Made by a program: the position numbers and the translations under genes
The notes under the pieces: generated by a model
What the model was told of the DNA's origin: nothing
The model's database searches: none
What the model saw: the letters and a program-made list of their open reading frames with translations, nothing else
Shown here: positions 16,084 to 24,136 of the stretch, one piece after another
Layout of the letters: each line of letters opens with the position of its first letter
Position numbering within the stretch: the first letter of the stretch is position 1
NCBI GenBank assembly: GCA_020847975.1
Contig: JADLBD010000197.1
Span: forward strand, 1 to 43,675
Direction of reading: 5' to 3'
DNA: 43,675 nucleotides
Source of the DNA: Bryobacterales bacterium
GTDB taxonomy: Bacteria; Acidobacteriota; Terriglobia; Bryobacterales; Bryobacteraceae

Positions 16084-19000
16084 CTATGGCGTAAAGAAAG
16101 CCCGGATCAGGAACACCGCCATCTGTCCCCGGGTGTTCAAGTCGTTGACGCAGTAAGTGGCGGCCGTGCAGCCGCTGGTGATGCCGAGTTCCTTCATCTT
16201 CTGCACGTACGGATAGAAGACGTTCGAGCCATCCACATCCGTGAACATCTGCTGGGGCTGGAACGGGAATGTATCGTTGAACGTGATGCCGAGCCGGGCG
16301 CGGATGAGGAACGCCGCCATCTGTCCGCGGGTGACGGTGTCGTTCGGGCAGAATTGTGTGGCGCTGCATCCGTTGGTCACGCCCAACTCGCGAAGTTTCT
16401 GGATGTAGGAAAAGTAGGGATGGGTGGCGGGGACATCCGTGAAGTAAGGCTGGTTGGAGAACGTGAATCCTTCTCCAACGACGGCGCGGACGAGGAAAGC
16501 CGCCATTTCCGATCGCGTCATCGCAGCCTCGGGGCAGTAGATGCCGCTTCCGCATCCGGGAGTGATGTTGTTCAGCTTGAGCAGCGAAATCGAATCAAAG
16601 AAGAGGTAGTCCAGGGGGACATCGCTGAAAGGCGGAATTGGTCCCAGTTGCTTTTGGATCAACGGCCATAGTTGGCCGCCGATGCTGATGTAACCGGTAC
16701 GAGGCTGGCCGCTCCGGTTCGTGTCCACGGAAAAGGTGAGCGTTCCGCTTCCCGTGCCGGCGGTGGCGCTGTTGATCTTGACCCAGGATGGCGTGGCGGA
16801 GGCGCTCCAATCGCAACCCGGTTGCGCCGTAATGGTGAGCTGATAAGAACTGCCGGAAGCATCGAGCGTCTGGTTAGGACCCGTAAGACTGAACGTGCAT
16901 CCCTTGGCGGCCTGGCCAATCGTGTACGGCACGCCGGCGAGATAGATGGTAGCGGCGCGGGTTTCATTCTCCGGGTTCGGATTGACGCGAATGCGCACGG
17001 AGTCCCCGCCCGTACCGGTGGTTCCGGAAAGGATGTTGATCCAGGTGACCGTCGAATTGGATTGCCAGAGACAGCCGGGCGGAGAGGTGACGTCCACCTC
17101 GCGGATATCGCCCGTCGCGGCCACGGTAGTATAGGTCTCCATCAAAGAGTTCGAGCACGCCATAGCGGGCCCGAACAGCGCTGTGATGTTCTTTGGCCCG
17201 TTCACGGAAACGCTGACCGTAGGCGCGCTTCCGCTGGCATCTCCTCCCCAGGAAACCAGTTGCAGCCCGGCGGCGGGAGCGGCGGTCAGTTGCACGTCGG
17301 TCCCGGCGTTGTAGAAGCCGTCGGCGGAGGCAGGGTTGGCGTTAATGGATCCGGGTCCGCCCGAAACGCTGGTGGCGAGTTTGTACTGCGTGAGCATGGC
17401 GGCGGTAAGGGTGGTCAAGCCCGGTGAAACCACCACGGTGTGGGAGGCCGCTCCGCCGTCGCTCCAGGAAGAAAAGGTGTAGCGTGTGCTTCCCGCGCCC
17501 TGGACCAGGGGTGCGGAGACCACGTGCGAAGAACTGGCGCCCCATTCGAACGTGTGGGGCGTGGTGAACGCGACCCCATCTACTTGCACGCTGAGCGCCG
17601 ATGGGAGAGTCTGTATCGTAACCAGGACCGGATTGTTGGTGGAAGAGGGATCGTTCGTGAGGTTGAAGACGGCCGGAGTCGAGACGCCGGGGGCGGCGGC
17701 GCTGATGGTGAAGGATCCGGTCTGTGAATTGGCAGTGAACGATGGCGCCGTGGCAATGCCGCTCGAGTTCGTGACCGCGCTGGCGGAAAGCGACCCCGAG
17801 AACGTCCCCCCGGGCCCGCTCGAGGGCGCGGAAAACGTCACCACGGCGCCTGCCACCGGATTACTGTTGGTATCCCGCACCATTGCCTGCAGGGAAACCG
17901 CGAAGGTGGCATTCACTGCGGCATGCTGTGGGCTCCCCGCGGCCACGGTAATGCTGGCGGTTGCGTCGCCCCCGAGAAGACCGTATACATTCAGGGCGTT
18001 GTCGAAGGTGGCGAGATAGACTTTCCCCGCCGCGACGGTGGGCGGGCACCACTTGGCCCAACTTCCGGCCGAATCCCGCGCGCTGATTTGTTCGCTGTTC
18101 CACAACTCCCTGGTGACATCGGAAGCGTCGAAGGCGCGGAGAATTCCAGGGTAGGCGTAACCGTTGGCGCGGCCGTTCATCGAATAGGAAGCCCAAAGAA
18201 TGCCGCTTCCGGCGGCCGTTCCGTTGGCGGAAATAGACATGGCCGGCTCATTGGAATAGCCGTTGGGGACGGTGAACGTGCTCTGCGAAACGGGGGTGGT
18301 GTTGAAGACGGAACCATTAAACTGAAATACCTTGAGCGCGTCCCGGCGCCCCCACATGTAAAGCTTGGAGTTGTAGTAGACATTACCGCCGAAGATCCCG
18401 CCCGCGCCTGTATCGAGGAGGCTGTAGGTGGCCTGCCACCACTGGGGGACCTGGTTGGTGGTAGCGCTGTAACCGCCCAGCCCGTTGAGATTGAAAAGGA
18501 ACAGCTTTCCATCTTTGCCGCCGGTGATGCCGAGCGAGGTTCCCGGAATGAGGATGGGACCGCTCGAACCGAAGTCAATGTCATTCGCCGACAGCGCTTC
18601 CTGATTCGTCGGCGCGAAATAGTCGACCACCTGCAAGCCGTTGGCTGTCGAGATCTTGACGAGGCTCGAGCCGTGATCCGGGCCGCCGGTCAGCGAATCC
18701 ATCACGCCGCGGTCCGTCTGGACGTAGATGTTTCCGCTCGAGTCGGCCGTCAAACCCAATCCTCCCTGCCACAGTCCGGCGTTCATCGAGTTCGGCGAAA
18801 GGCACAGGATGGCGGTCTGCTGGAGCGTCGAGGCGCTATAGGCGAACAGCCATCCGTGGTAGGGTTCCGTGTCCTGATGCGATCCGAATCCGATGTAGAT
18901 CTTGCCGTTCAGCAGCAGCAAACCCGGCCGCTGCCAGTGCATGAGTGGGTAGAATGAAAGAATACCGTTCACGCTGTCGGACGAGGTCCCCGCGACGCTA

Positions 19001-19560
19001 CCCTCAATCTCCATCGGCCCGCCGAGCATTTCATTCCCGGTGGTGATGTCCAGCGCGTGCAGGCGGAAGAACGTGATGCCGTTCTGATAATGCTCGCTGA
19101 CGACGTACATGAGATTGCTGGTCATGTCGATCACCGGGGTGGAGAGAATGCCGGCCTCGGGCTGGATGTCTCGCGTCACATTGATGACGCTCACCGGAAG
19201 GGTTGCGCCAAGGTTGACTTGCCACAAAGGTGCCGCCGACGCCGGCGTATCGGCGTCAAAAGCGTACACGCTGTTGTGCATCGTACAGACGTAGATGACG
19301 TTGTGGGTTCCTTTTCCGGGAATGGTGACGCCGGGAACGTAAAGCGGCTGAGCATAAATCTGCCCGTCGACGGTGCGCGAAAAGAGCTTTCCGAAGGTGC
19401 CGCTATTCACATTCGCCGTCGTAAGCACGGTCTCAGTCAGGTTGGCTCCCGTGCGGCTGGCGTCATTGTGCTGCGTGGTGACCGTGACGCCGGGAAGCGA
19501 TAGCGGCAGAGTGAGTATCCAAGGAAGAAGGAATGGTTTTCGTATCAATGCGGCCCTCAT
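16084..19560 (-). CDS. Large SLH-domain surface protein with propeller, Ig-like and BACON domains
   Basis: An 1158-residue exported protein. Order: signal peptide at about 1-27; a quinoprotein-like beta-propeller to about 530; an invasin-like Ig domain around 535-640 ('PVAGAVVTFSAPSSGPGG'); Bacteroidetes/InlB-type repeats around 650-770 ('YTFSSWSDGG', 'LVSWGGDASG'); two BACON-like domains, each beginning at a Cys (near 780 and 875); and three SLH repeats over the last 190 residues, each with 'TR.[EQ]MA.FL.RA'. SLH domains normally hold a protein to the cell wall or envelope polymer. Each repeat contains a Cys pair spaced C-x5-C. The leader is long and begins with a hairpin. A paralogue lies at 36854-38950. 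The role, adhesion or degradation, is unknown. Confidence 0.9.
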   Translation of the reverse strand: MRAALIRKPFLLPWILTLPLSLPGVTVTTQHNDASRTGANLTETVLTTANVNSGTFGKLFSRTVDGQIYAQPLYVPGVTIPGKGTHNVIYVCTMHNSVYAFDADTPASAAPLWQVNLGATLPVSVINVTRDIQPEAGILSTPVIDMTSNLMYVVSEHYQNGITFFRLHALDITTGNEMLGGPMEIEGSVAGTSSDSVNGILSFYPLMHWQRPGLLLLNGKIYIGFGSHQDTEPYHGWLFAYSASTLQQTAILCLSPNSMNAGLWQGGLGLTADSSGNIYVQTDRGVMDSLTGGPDHGSSLVKISTANGLQVVDYFAPTNQEALSANDIDFGSSGPILIPGTSLGITGGKDGKLFLFNLNGLGGYSATTNQVPQWWQATYSLLDTGAGGIFGGNVYYNSKLYMWGRRDALKVFQFNGSVFNTTPVSQSTFTVPNGYSNEPAMSISANGTAAGSGILWASYSMNGRANGYAYPGILRAFDASDVTRELWNSEQISARDSAGSWAKWCPPTVAAGKVYLATFDNALNVYGLLGGDATASITVAAGSPQHAAVNATFAVSLQAMVRDTNSNPVAGAVVTFSAPSSGPGGTFSGSLSASAVTNSSGIATAPSFTANSQTGSFTISAAAPGVSTPAVFNLTNDPSSTNNPVLVTIQTLPSALSVQVDGVAFTTPHTFEWGASSSHVVSAPLVQGAGSTRYTFSSWSDGGAASHTVVVSPGLTTLTAAMLTQYKLATSVSGGPGSINANPASADGFYNAGTDVQLTAAPAAGLQLVSWGGDASGSAPTVSVSVNGPKNITALFGPAMACSNSLMETYTTVAATGDIREVDVTSPPGCLWQSNSTVTWINILSGTTGTGGDSVRIRVNPNPENETRAATIYLAGVPYTIGQAAKGCTFSLTGPNQTLDASGSSYQLTITAQPGCDWSASATPSWVKINSATAGTGSGTLTFSVDTNRSGQPRTGYISIGGQLWPLIQKQLGPIPPFSDVPLDYLFFDSISLLKLNNITPGCGSGIYCPEAAMTRSEMAAFLVRAVVGEGFTFSNQPYFTDVPATHPYFSYIQKLRELGVTNGCSATQFCPNDTVTRGQMAAFLIRARLGITFNDTFPFQPQQMFTDVDGSNVFYPYVQKMKELGITSGCTAATYCVNDLNTRGQMAVFLIRAFFTP

Positions 19561-19660
19561 GAGGTCTCAGGTGATGAACGAATGCGGCGAACGCCGCTGA
19601 TACATAGGCTAACCCAATGGCACTGTGGAAGTTGTGGCTCAATATGAAACCCCGCTACTG

Positions 19661-19684
19661 TTCCTCGCTAAGCCTGCGAAGGAA
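19661..19684 (-). promoter_or_regulatory. Hairpin at the 5' end of the SLH-gene leader
   Basis: On the minus strand the arms TTCCTTCGC and GCGAGGAA can pair across a 7-base loop, with a single bulge. The arm lies right where transcription from the minus -10 at 19692-19697 should begin, about 125 bases before the ATG at 19560. A 5'-terminal stem often stabilises mRNAs of abundant envelope proteins. Confidence 0.35.
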
Positions 19685-19691
19685 CCACAAA

Positions 19692-19723
19692 ATTATATCG
19701 TACTAATAGTGAAACCCTATAAT
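19692..19723. promoter_or_regulatory. Overlapping divergent promoters
   Basis: Two perfect TATAAT hexamers lie back to back, 20 bases apart in an AT-rich patch: one on the minus strand (19692-19697) pointing to the SLH gene and one on the plus strand (19718-19723) pointing to the gene at 19784. Each -10 falls where the other promoter's -35 should be, so the two are probably mutually exclusive. No consensus -35 was found for either. Confidence 0.45.
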
Positions 19724-19783
19724 TCTTCCTAGTCCGGAAATGAGCCCTTCGGTTCATAGAGCCGTACAAAGGGGGTGGTTAGG

Positions 19784-20836
19784 ATGGAGGTCACACAAAT
19801 GTATACGCCACAGTCCCTCTCGCCGGCTATGATGACCGCCTCGCTGCTGGCCTCCTTCCATCGCGAACTCGCAGCCGATGAGCGGCTCCGCGACCGGTTG
19901 CGGTCTCAAATCGCAGCGCCCTCCCTCGCCACCTACTTCTATTGCGTGTTCGAAGGTTTGGGGTCTGACCCGGTGGTGCTGGTCGAGTATGTCGAAGGGG
20001 AGACGGTGGCGGACTTTGTTTGGCGGCACCCGGCGGAAGCTTTACGCGGCAGGACGCCCGCCCTGCATGGGATTGCGTACCCGGCGGATGTGCCATGCGA
20101 GGCTGATCCGGGAACAGGGATAAAAGTGACAGACATGGGCTTTGCCTACCCGGAGGAAACGCCCGACATGCGGCGGCATGGGACGTGGGTGGCGACGGCC
20201 GACTCGATGCGGATCAGAACAAAGTCGCGAATCCACGTCGTGGGCGGGGCGTTGTGGTGGAGCGCGAAAGGGGAACCCGACAAGGCACGGGAAGCGATAC
20301 TCGGCATCCCGAGTTGGGACGGGACTCTGCGCGTCGTCTCGGCGCCGAAGGGATGGGAATTCCGGGTAGGCGGAGCCGAGCCACGTACCCCTAAACGGGA
20401 GCAGGTGACCGCGGTGTTTGACCCGGAACCCGCCGGGAAGACCGGGAAGAATCGTTGGATCATGCGCTGCACGGTCATCCTGCTCTCCACCATCGCCGTT
20501 GCGGCATCGGCCTGGCTAGGAGGAGTGGAGAAACGCGGAGATGGCGGCCTCCAGACCCGGGGTACAAACAACGCAGTTCCCCGCGTGAATGCTCCTGCCG
20601 CCGTCAAAATTGAAGAACCTGCCCCCGGCTTCCTCAATAATCACTTGAATGGGGGCGAGGTCCCAGGGCTTGGCCGACGGCTCCACCCAGACCTCGCCGT
20701 GTCCCGCGGCGACGAGCATCGCGTCCGGCGCGCCGGACATGCCGCGGACCGCCCAGAACCGCCCCATGAAGTCGATCAGCCGGGGAGCGAACTCCCTCGT
20801 GTAGACCTCGCGCAGCCCGTTGAAAAAGAGCACTGA
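19784..20836 (+). CDS. Unknown protein with a late membrane segment; 3' part doubtful
   Basis: I do not recognise this protein. ATG 19784 follows a purine-rich AAAGGGGG site; ATG 19799 with GGAGGT 8 bases upstream is equally possible. Residues 1-225 look genuinely coding (high G/C at third positions) and are followed by one hydrophobic segment 'CTVILLSTIAVAASAWLGG' near residue 230-248, suggesting a cytoplasmic domain anchored by a single helix. Beyond about 20520 the frame runs antisense inside the inositol-phosphatase gene and the residues look like a shadow. A TAG lies one frame away at about 20516-20518, so the true gene may end there after a recent single-base change. It is divergent from the SLH gene. 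Confidence 0.5.
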   Translation: MEVTQMYTPQSLSPAMMTASLLASFHRELAADERLRDRLRSQIAAPSLATYFYCVFEGLGSDPVVLVEYVEGETVADFVWRHPAEALRGRTPALHGIAYPADVPCEADPGTGIKVTDMGFAYPEETPDMRRHGTWVATADSMRIRTKSRIHVVGGALWWSAKGEPDKAREAILGIPSWDGTLRVVSAPKGWEFRVGGAEPRTPKREQVTAVFDPEPAGKTGKNRWIMRCTVILLSTIAVAASAWLGGVEKRGDGGLQTRGTNNAVPRVNAPAAVKIEEPAPGFLNNHLNGGEVPGLGRRLHPDLAVSRGDEHRVRRAGHAADRPEPPHEVDQPGSELPRVDLAQPVEKEH

Positions 20837-21301
20837 ACGCTCCACTTCCGCGATACTCGAGACACGGATGGGGGTTCCGTTGCAAAACGCTCCGCCGCCG
20901 CGCACGGCGTAATACTCCTGGTTCCACGCCGGGATGTTCACGACACCGGCGATCACCTCATCGCCCGCTTCGAGACCAATCAGCACCGACCACAGCGGGC
21001 TGCCGCGCGAGAAGTCGCGCGTGCCGTCTATTGGATCAATAATCCACCGCCGGCCGCTCGCGGCGGGCCGTCCGGCGCCCTCTTCCCCAAGAAGCCCGTC
21101 ATCGGGAAACGCCTCGGTGAGTATCGACGCAATCAGCTTCTCTGCTTCCCGGTCCGCAATGGTGACCGGGGATTCATCAGCTTTGGTTTCCGCCGATACT
21201 CCTTCACGCTGGTAGCGAATGGCAAGCTCTCCGGCGCGTTTGGCGGCGAGACGCGCCACAGACAGTTCTTTCTGTAAATGATCAGAGGATGATGTAGACA
21301 T
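20516..21301 (-). CDS. Inositol-monophosphatase-family phosphatase (possibly histidinol-phosphatase)
   Basis: A 261-residue Mg-dependent phosphatase of the inositol monophosphatase superfamily. Metal-binding motifs: 'LGEEGAG' (Glu-Glu), 'WIIDPIDGTRDFSRG' (DPxDGT) and 'KPWDLAPIQVIIEEAGG' (WDxAP...EAGG). 'GSPLWSVLIGLE' and the family's later loops resemble HisN-type histidinol-phosphate phosphatases as much as IMPases, so the substrate stays open (inositol phosphate, histidinol phosphate or a sugar phosphate). ATG 21301 is preferred over the GTG 15 bases upstream. Its 3' end is overlapped on the other strand by the unknown gene at 19784-20836. Confidence 0.88.
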   Translation of the reverse strand: MSTSSSDHLQKELSVARLAAKRAGELAIRYQREGVSAETKADESPVTIADREAEKLIASILTEAFPDDGLLGEEGAGRPAASGRRWIIDPIDGTRDFSRGSPLWSVLIGLEAGDEVIAGVVNIPAWNQEYYAVRGGGAFCNGTPIRVSSIAEVERSVLFFNGLREVYTREFAPRLIDFMGRFWAVRGMSGAPDAMLVAAGHGEVWVEPSAKPWDLAPIQVIIEEAGGRFFNFDGGRSIHAGNCVVCTPGLEAAISAFLHSS

Positions 21302-21414
21302 TGAGTAAGAGGTCACACCTGCGAAAGCAGGCGTGGGTGCTCATTCCAGTGTAGCCGCTTGCGCGCGGGCGGCGGGCTCCGCTCAGGCCCTTCGGATTCC
21401 TGCCGGGGATTGTC

Positions 21415-22902
21415 TTACCTTGCGGGCCTCCGCCCTCCGTTCCAGGTGTCCGGCTTCGGAGTATCGGCCGGCCAGTATCCGTTTGGATCTTCCACCCACT
21501 CCTTGCCGCACGTCCGCGAGATGATCTTCCATTCCGCCGCCCCCAGGTTGACGTCCGGATGAAAGATGAAGCGCTTCAATCCGGCGCGGTGCGAAGCCTC
21601 CAGGATTCGCTCCAGATCATGCGCCGGCATGGGGTCGCCCGCGTGTGGATTGCGCCCCGTGGATACCCAGGCGATTACCTTGTCCGGGTTTCCCGCGGCT
21701 TCGAGGGCGCGCCGTGTTTCCGGATACACCACCTTGTCGAAGAAGGCGTCGGAAAATCCGTTGTCCAGATCGGCGAGTTTGTGCACCCCAGGCAATTCCA
21801 ATCCGAAGAGGACCTTCACCACCGTAAAGCAATCCTCCTCCGTGAGTGAGGGATTCCACTGGTGCAGCGTAGCCACCCACCGGCCCACCGTCCCATACAT
21901 CCCGTCGAATCCGCGGTTCCAGTAATAGTGCTTCGGAAAGATGTAATCGAAGAAGCCGTGGGTCTTTTCGTAGTCCTGCGTCGTGAGCACTGAAAACACC
22001 GCGGAGCGGGGAATCGTCCCCAGTTTTGTCGTCCGGTCGAGCGAAGCCCATTGCTTACGCACGGCAGCCATGTTTTGTAAGGTGGTCTCCTGCCGCATGC
22101 GCAGCCAGTAGAGCGCGTCCTCGTTCATGTCGAACAGGGACAGCCCGCTGAGCATACCCCCGGTGGCGTGGAAACGAACCCGCGCGGGCGTGAGTTGATG
22201 GAACCGCCCTTTGAGATGATTCATCCCCCGCTCCATTCGGGCCACGTCAAAGCCAAGGTGAGTGTAAATCTGCCGCTGGTGATCGCGGATCTCGAACAAC
22301 TCTCCGCCGTGATGGAAGGCCAGTTCGTAATGATGCTCGCCGGCTCCATCGACAATGACGCCGTCGGCTTGCGGATAGGCGCGGAGTGTATCCTCAACCC
22401 CCGCCGCGAGAGACAAAGCCCCGAACGGGTCCTGTTCGAAGGATTTTCGACGGCCATAGTGGCCCGGCCCAAAAAACATCAGTTCCCACTTGCGTTTGTG
22501 AATGGCTTCCACCAGCGCATGCAGTTGTTTCTCCTTGGCCGCATCCAGGCGCACGTTCTCCGGCGGATCGACGCCGAACCGGCGGTAGACGGCGGGATCG
22601 GGCGCGAAGGTGCTGATGGTCGCTCCCGCGCGCCGGTAGGTGAAGTCGAAACTCGGAGGTCCATCCCAGAAGCGCAGAGGCCCGATCACAATGCCGCGCA
22701 CGCCCCCGCTCTCCCACGCGTCCAACGTACGCTCGAAATCCGTGAGCCACTGCTCGAGCGGATAGATCATGTACATCCAGGCCACCAGGCGCGGGCGCGT
22801 CTCCTCGCCCTTCAACGACCCGGCCGCAGCCGCCGTGGCGATCGATTGGAGCAGCTTTCGCCGGTTCAGAGATTCGCCACGCGGGAGTCCGATATTCTGC
22901 AT
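21415..22902 (-). CDS. Unknown exported protein, possible TIM-barrel hydrolase
   Basis: A 495-residue protein with a twin-arginine-like start ('LNRRKLLQSIATAAAAGSL'). The mature part has alternating strand/helix segments ('RLVAWMYMIYPLEQW', 'GVRGIVIGPLRFW', 'WELMFFGPGHYGR', 'ADGVIVDGAGEHHYEL', 'FDYIFPKHYYWNRG', 'KVIAWVSTGRNP', 'KRFIFHPDVNLG') that look like the beta-alpha units of a glycoside-hydrolase-type TIM barrel with acidic and His residues at strand ends. I cannot name the family, and catalytic residues are guesses. ATG 22902 is chosen; a GTG 15 bases upstream is possible. A TATCCT -10-like element ends 6 bases before the ATG. Confidence 0.7.
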   Translation of the reverse strand: MQNIGLPRGESLNRRKLLQSIATAAAAGSLKGEETRPRLVAWMYMIYPLEQWLTDFERTLDAWESGGVRGIVIGPLRFWDGPPSFDFTYRRAGATISTFAPDPAVYRRFGVDPPENVRLDAAKEKQLHALVEAIHKRKWELMFFGPGHYGRRKSFEQDPFGALSLAAGVEDTLRAYPQADGVIVDGAGEHHYELAFHHGGELFEIRDHQRQIYTHLGFDVARMERGMNHLKGRFHQLTPARVRFHATGGMLSGLSLFDMNEDALYWLRMRQETTLQNMAAVRKQWASLDRTTKLGTIPRSAVFSVLTTQDYEKTHGFFDYIFPKHYYWNRGFDGMYGTVGRWVATLHQWNPSLTEEDCFTVVKVLFGLELPGVHKLADLDNGFSDAFFDKVVYPETRRALEAAGNPDKVIAWVSTGRNPHAGDPMPAHDLERILEASHRAGLKRFIFHPDVNLGAAEWKIISRTCGKEWVEDPNGYWPADTPKPDTWNGGRRPAR

Positions 22903-22908
22903 TCGTCC

Positions 22909-22914
22909 AGGATA
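22909..22914 (-). promoter_or_regulatory. -10-like element close to the start of the unknown exported protein
   Basis: TATCCT on the minus strand, 6 bases before the ATG at 22902; the same near-leaderless arrangement as at several other genes here. Confidence 0.3.
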
Positions 22915-22937
22915 CACCTACCCCGCATGGAAAACGG

Positions 22938-24059
22938 TTAAACAGCTACGGTATCCACAATCTCGATGCCGAATCCTTCCAGCCCGACTACCTTGCGCGG
23001 ATGGTTGGTGAGCAACCGGATCTTATGCAGCCCGAGGTCGGCCAGAATTTGCGCCCCGATCCCCGTGTCATGCTGAAGGGTGCGCTGGCCTTGCGCCGCC
23101 GGCTCAACCCGGTCGCGCCCGTGCGAGAGGATGCGCATTGAGCCATTCTCCTTCTGTATGCGAAACCCCAGTCCTGTTTGGTGCAGATAGACCAGCACCC
23201 CCGCGCCCGCTTCCGCAATTGTCTTCAGGGAGCCATCCACCAGGTGGTTGCACTGGCAATCGAGCGAACGGAACACATCGCCGTAAACGCAGTGCGAATG
23301 CATGCGTACCAGAACATTCTCCACCCCGGCAACATCGCCGCGCACCAGGGCGAGGTGGTTTTCGGAGTTCACCGTACTCGAATAGGTGATGGTGCGGAAC
23401 TCGCCGTACTCGGTATGCAGGCATCCCTCGGCGACGCGCTGGACAATGCGCTCGTTGTGCAGACGATAGCGAATGAGTTCGGCCACGGAAATCATCTTCA
23501 ACCCATGCTTCCGGCAGAAATCAACCAGGTGCGGAACGCGCGACATCGTGCCGTCGTCGTTCATCACCTCGCAGATCACCCCGCCCGGTTCCAGGCCCGC
23601 CAGGCGCGCAAGATCCACCGCCGCCTCCGTCTGTCCGGAACGGACCAGCACTCCTCCTTCGCGTGCCCGCAAGGGGAATACGTGGCCCGGGCGGGCCAGG
23701 TCCGTGGGGCTCGTTTTCCGGTCCATGATGACGCGGATCGTTTGCGCGCGGTCGGCCGCCGAGATGCCCGTGGTCACGCCGCACGCGGCATCCACCGATT
23801 CCGTGAACGCCGTGCCGAACATCGAGGTGTTACGCTGGGTCATCAGCGGCAGTTGCAGATGATCGCATTTCTCGGGCGAGAGAGCGACACAGATGAGACC
23901 CCTGCCGTGTACGGCCATGAAGTTGATAACCTCAGGGGTTATCTTCTCGGCGGCGACGGTGAGGTCGCCCTCGTTTTCGCGGTCCTCGTCGTCGACGACG
24001 ACCAGCATGCGGCCGGCGCGGAAGTCTTCAATGGCCTCCGGAATCGAAGCAAATGGCAT
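22938..24059 (-). CDS. ribBA: RibBA-like protein: DHBP synthase with a degenerate GTP cyclohydrolase II half
   Basis: A 373-residue two-domain riboflavin protein. Residues 1-200 are 3,4-dihydroxy-2-butanone-4-phosphate synthase: 'DDEDRENEGDL' at 23-33, 'TTGISAADRA', 'RPGHVFPLRAREGG' and 'ICEVMNDDGTM'. The usual 'GHTEA' is 'GQTEA' (Gln143), a change I believe occurs in some RibBA proteins. Residues 205-373 are the RibA domain: zinc cysteines Cys257, Cys268 and Cys270 remain, but the 'RCDCG' Arg is Asp, the 'EGRGIGL...AY' segment reads 'TGLGFRIQKENG', and the catalytic Arg position (R128 in E. coli RibA) aligns with His330. GTP cyclohydrolase activity is therefore doubtful. A TAGAAT -10 lies at 24075-24080. 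Confidence 0.9.
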   Translation of the reverse strand: MPFASIPEAIEDFRAGRMLVVVDDEDRENEGDLTVAAEKITPEVINFMAVHGRGLICVALSPEKCDHLQLPLMTQRNTSMFGTAFTESVDAACGVTTGISAADRAQTIRVIMDRKTSPTDLARPGHVFPLRAREGGVLVRSGQTEAAVDLARLAGLEPGGVICEVMNDDGTMSRVPHLVDFCRKHGLKMISVAELIRYRLHNERIVQRVAEGCLHTEYGEFRTITYSSTVNSENHLALVRGDVAGVENVLVRMHSHCVYGDVFRSLDCQCNHLVDGSLKTIAEAGAGVLVYLHQTGLGFRIQKENGSMRILSHGRDRVEPAAQGQRTLQHDTGIGAQILADLGLHKIRLLTNHPRKVVGLEGFGIEIVDTVAV

Positions 24060-24074
24060 AATGATCTATCTTCG

Positions 24075-24080
24075 ATTCTA
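24075..24080 (-). promoter_or_regulatory. Probable -10 of ribBA
   Basis: TAGAAT on the minus strand, 15 bases before the ATG at 24059. The intergenic space shared with the divergent ATPase operon is only 77 bases, too short for an FMN riboswitch. Confidence 0.4.
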
Positions 24081-24136
24081 TCGTGGGCAGACCCGCCGGC
24101 TTGCGGCGTGCCGGTGAGAGGGCATGAAGGAGCAGG

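Noticed and set aside
24060..24136. FMN riboswitch upstream of ribBA
   Set aside because: The whole divergent intergenic space is 77 bases, too short, and no RFN-element segments are visible.
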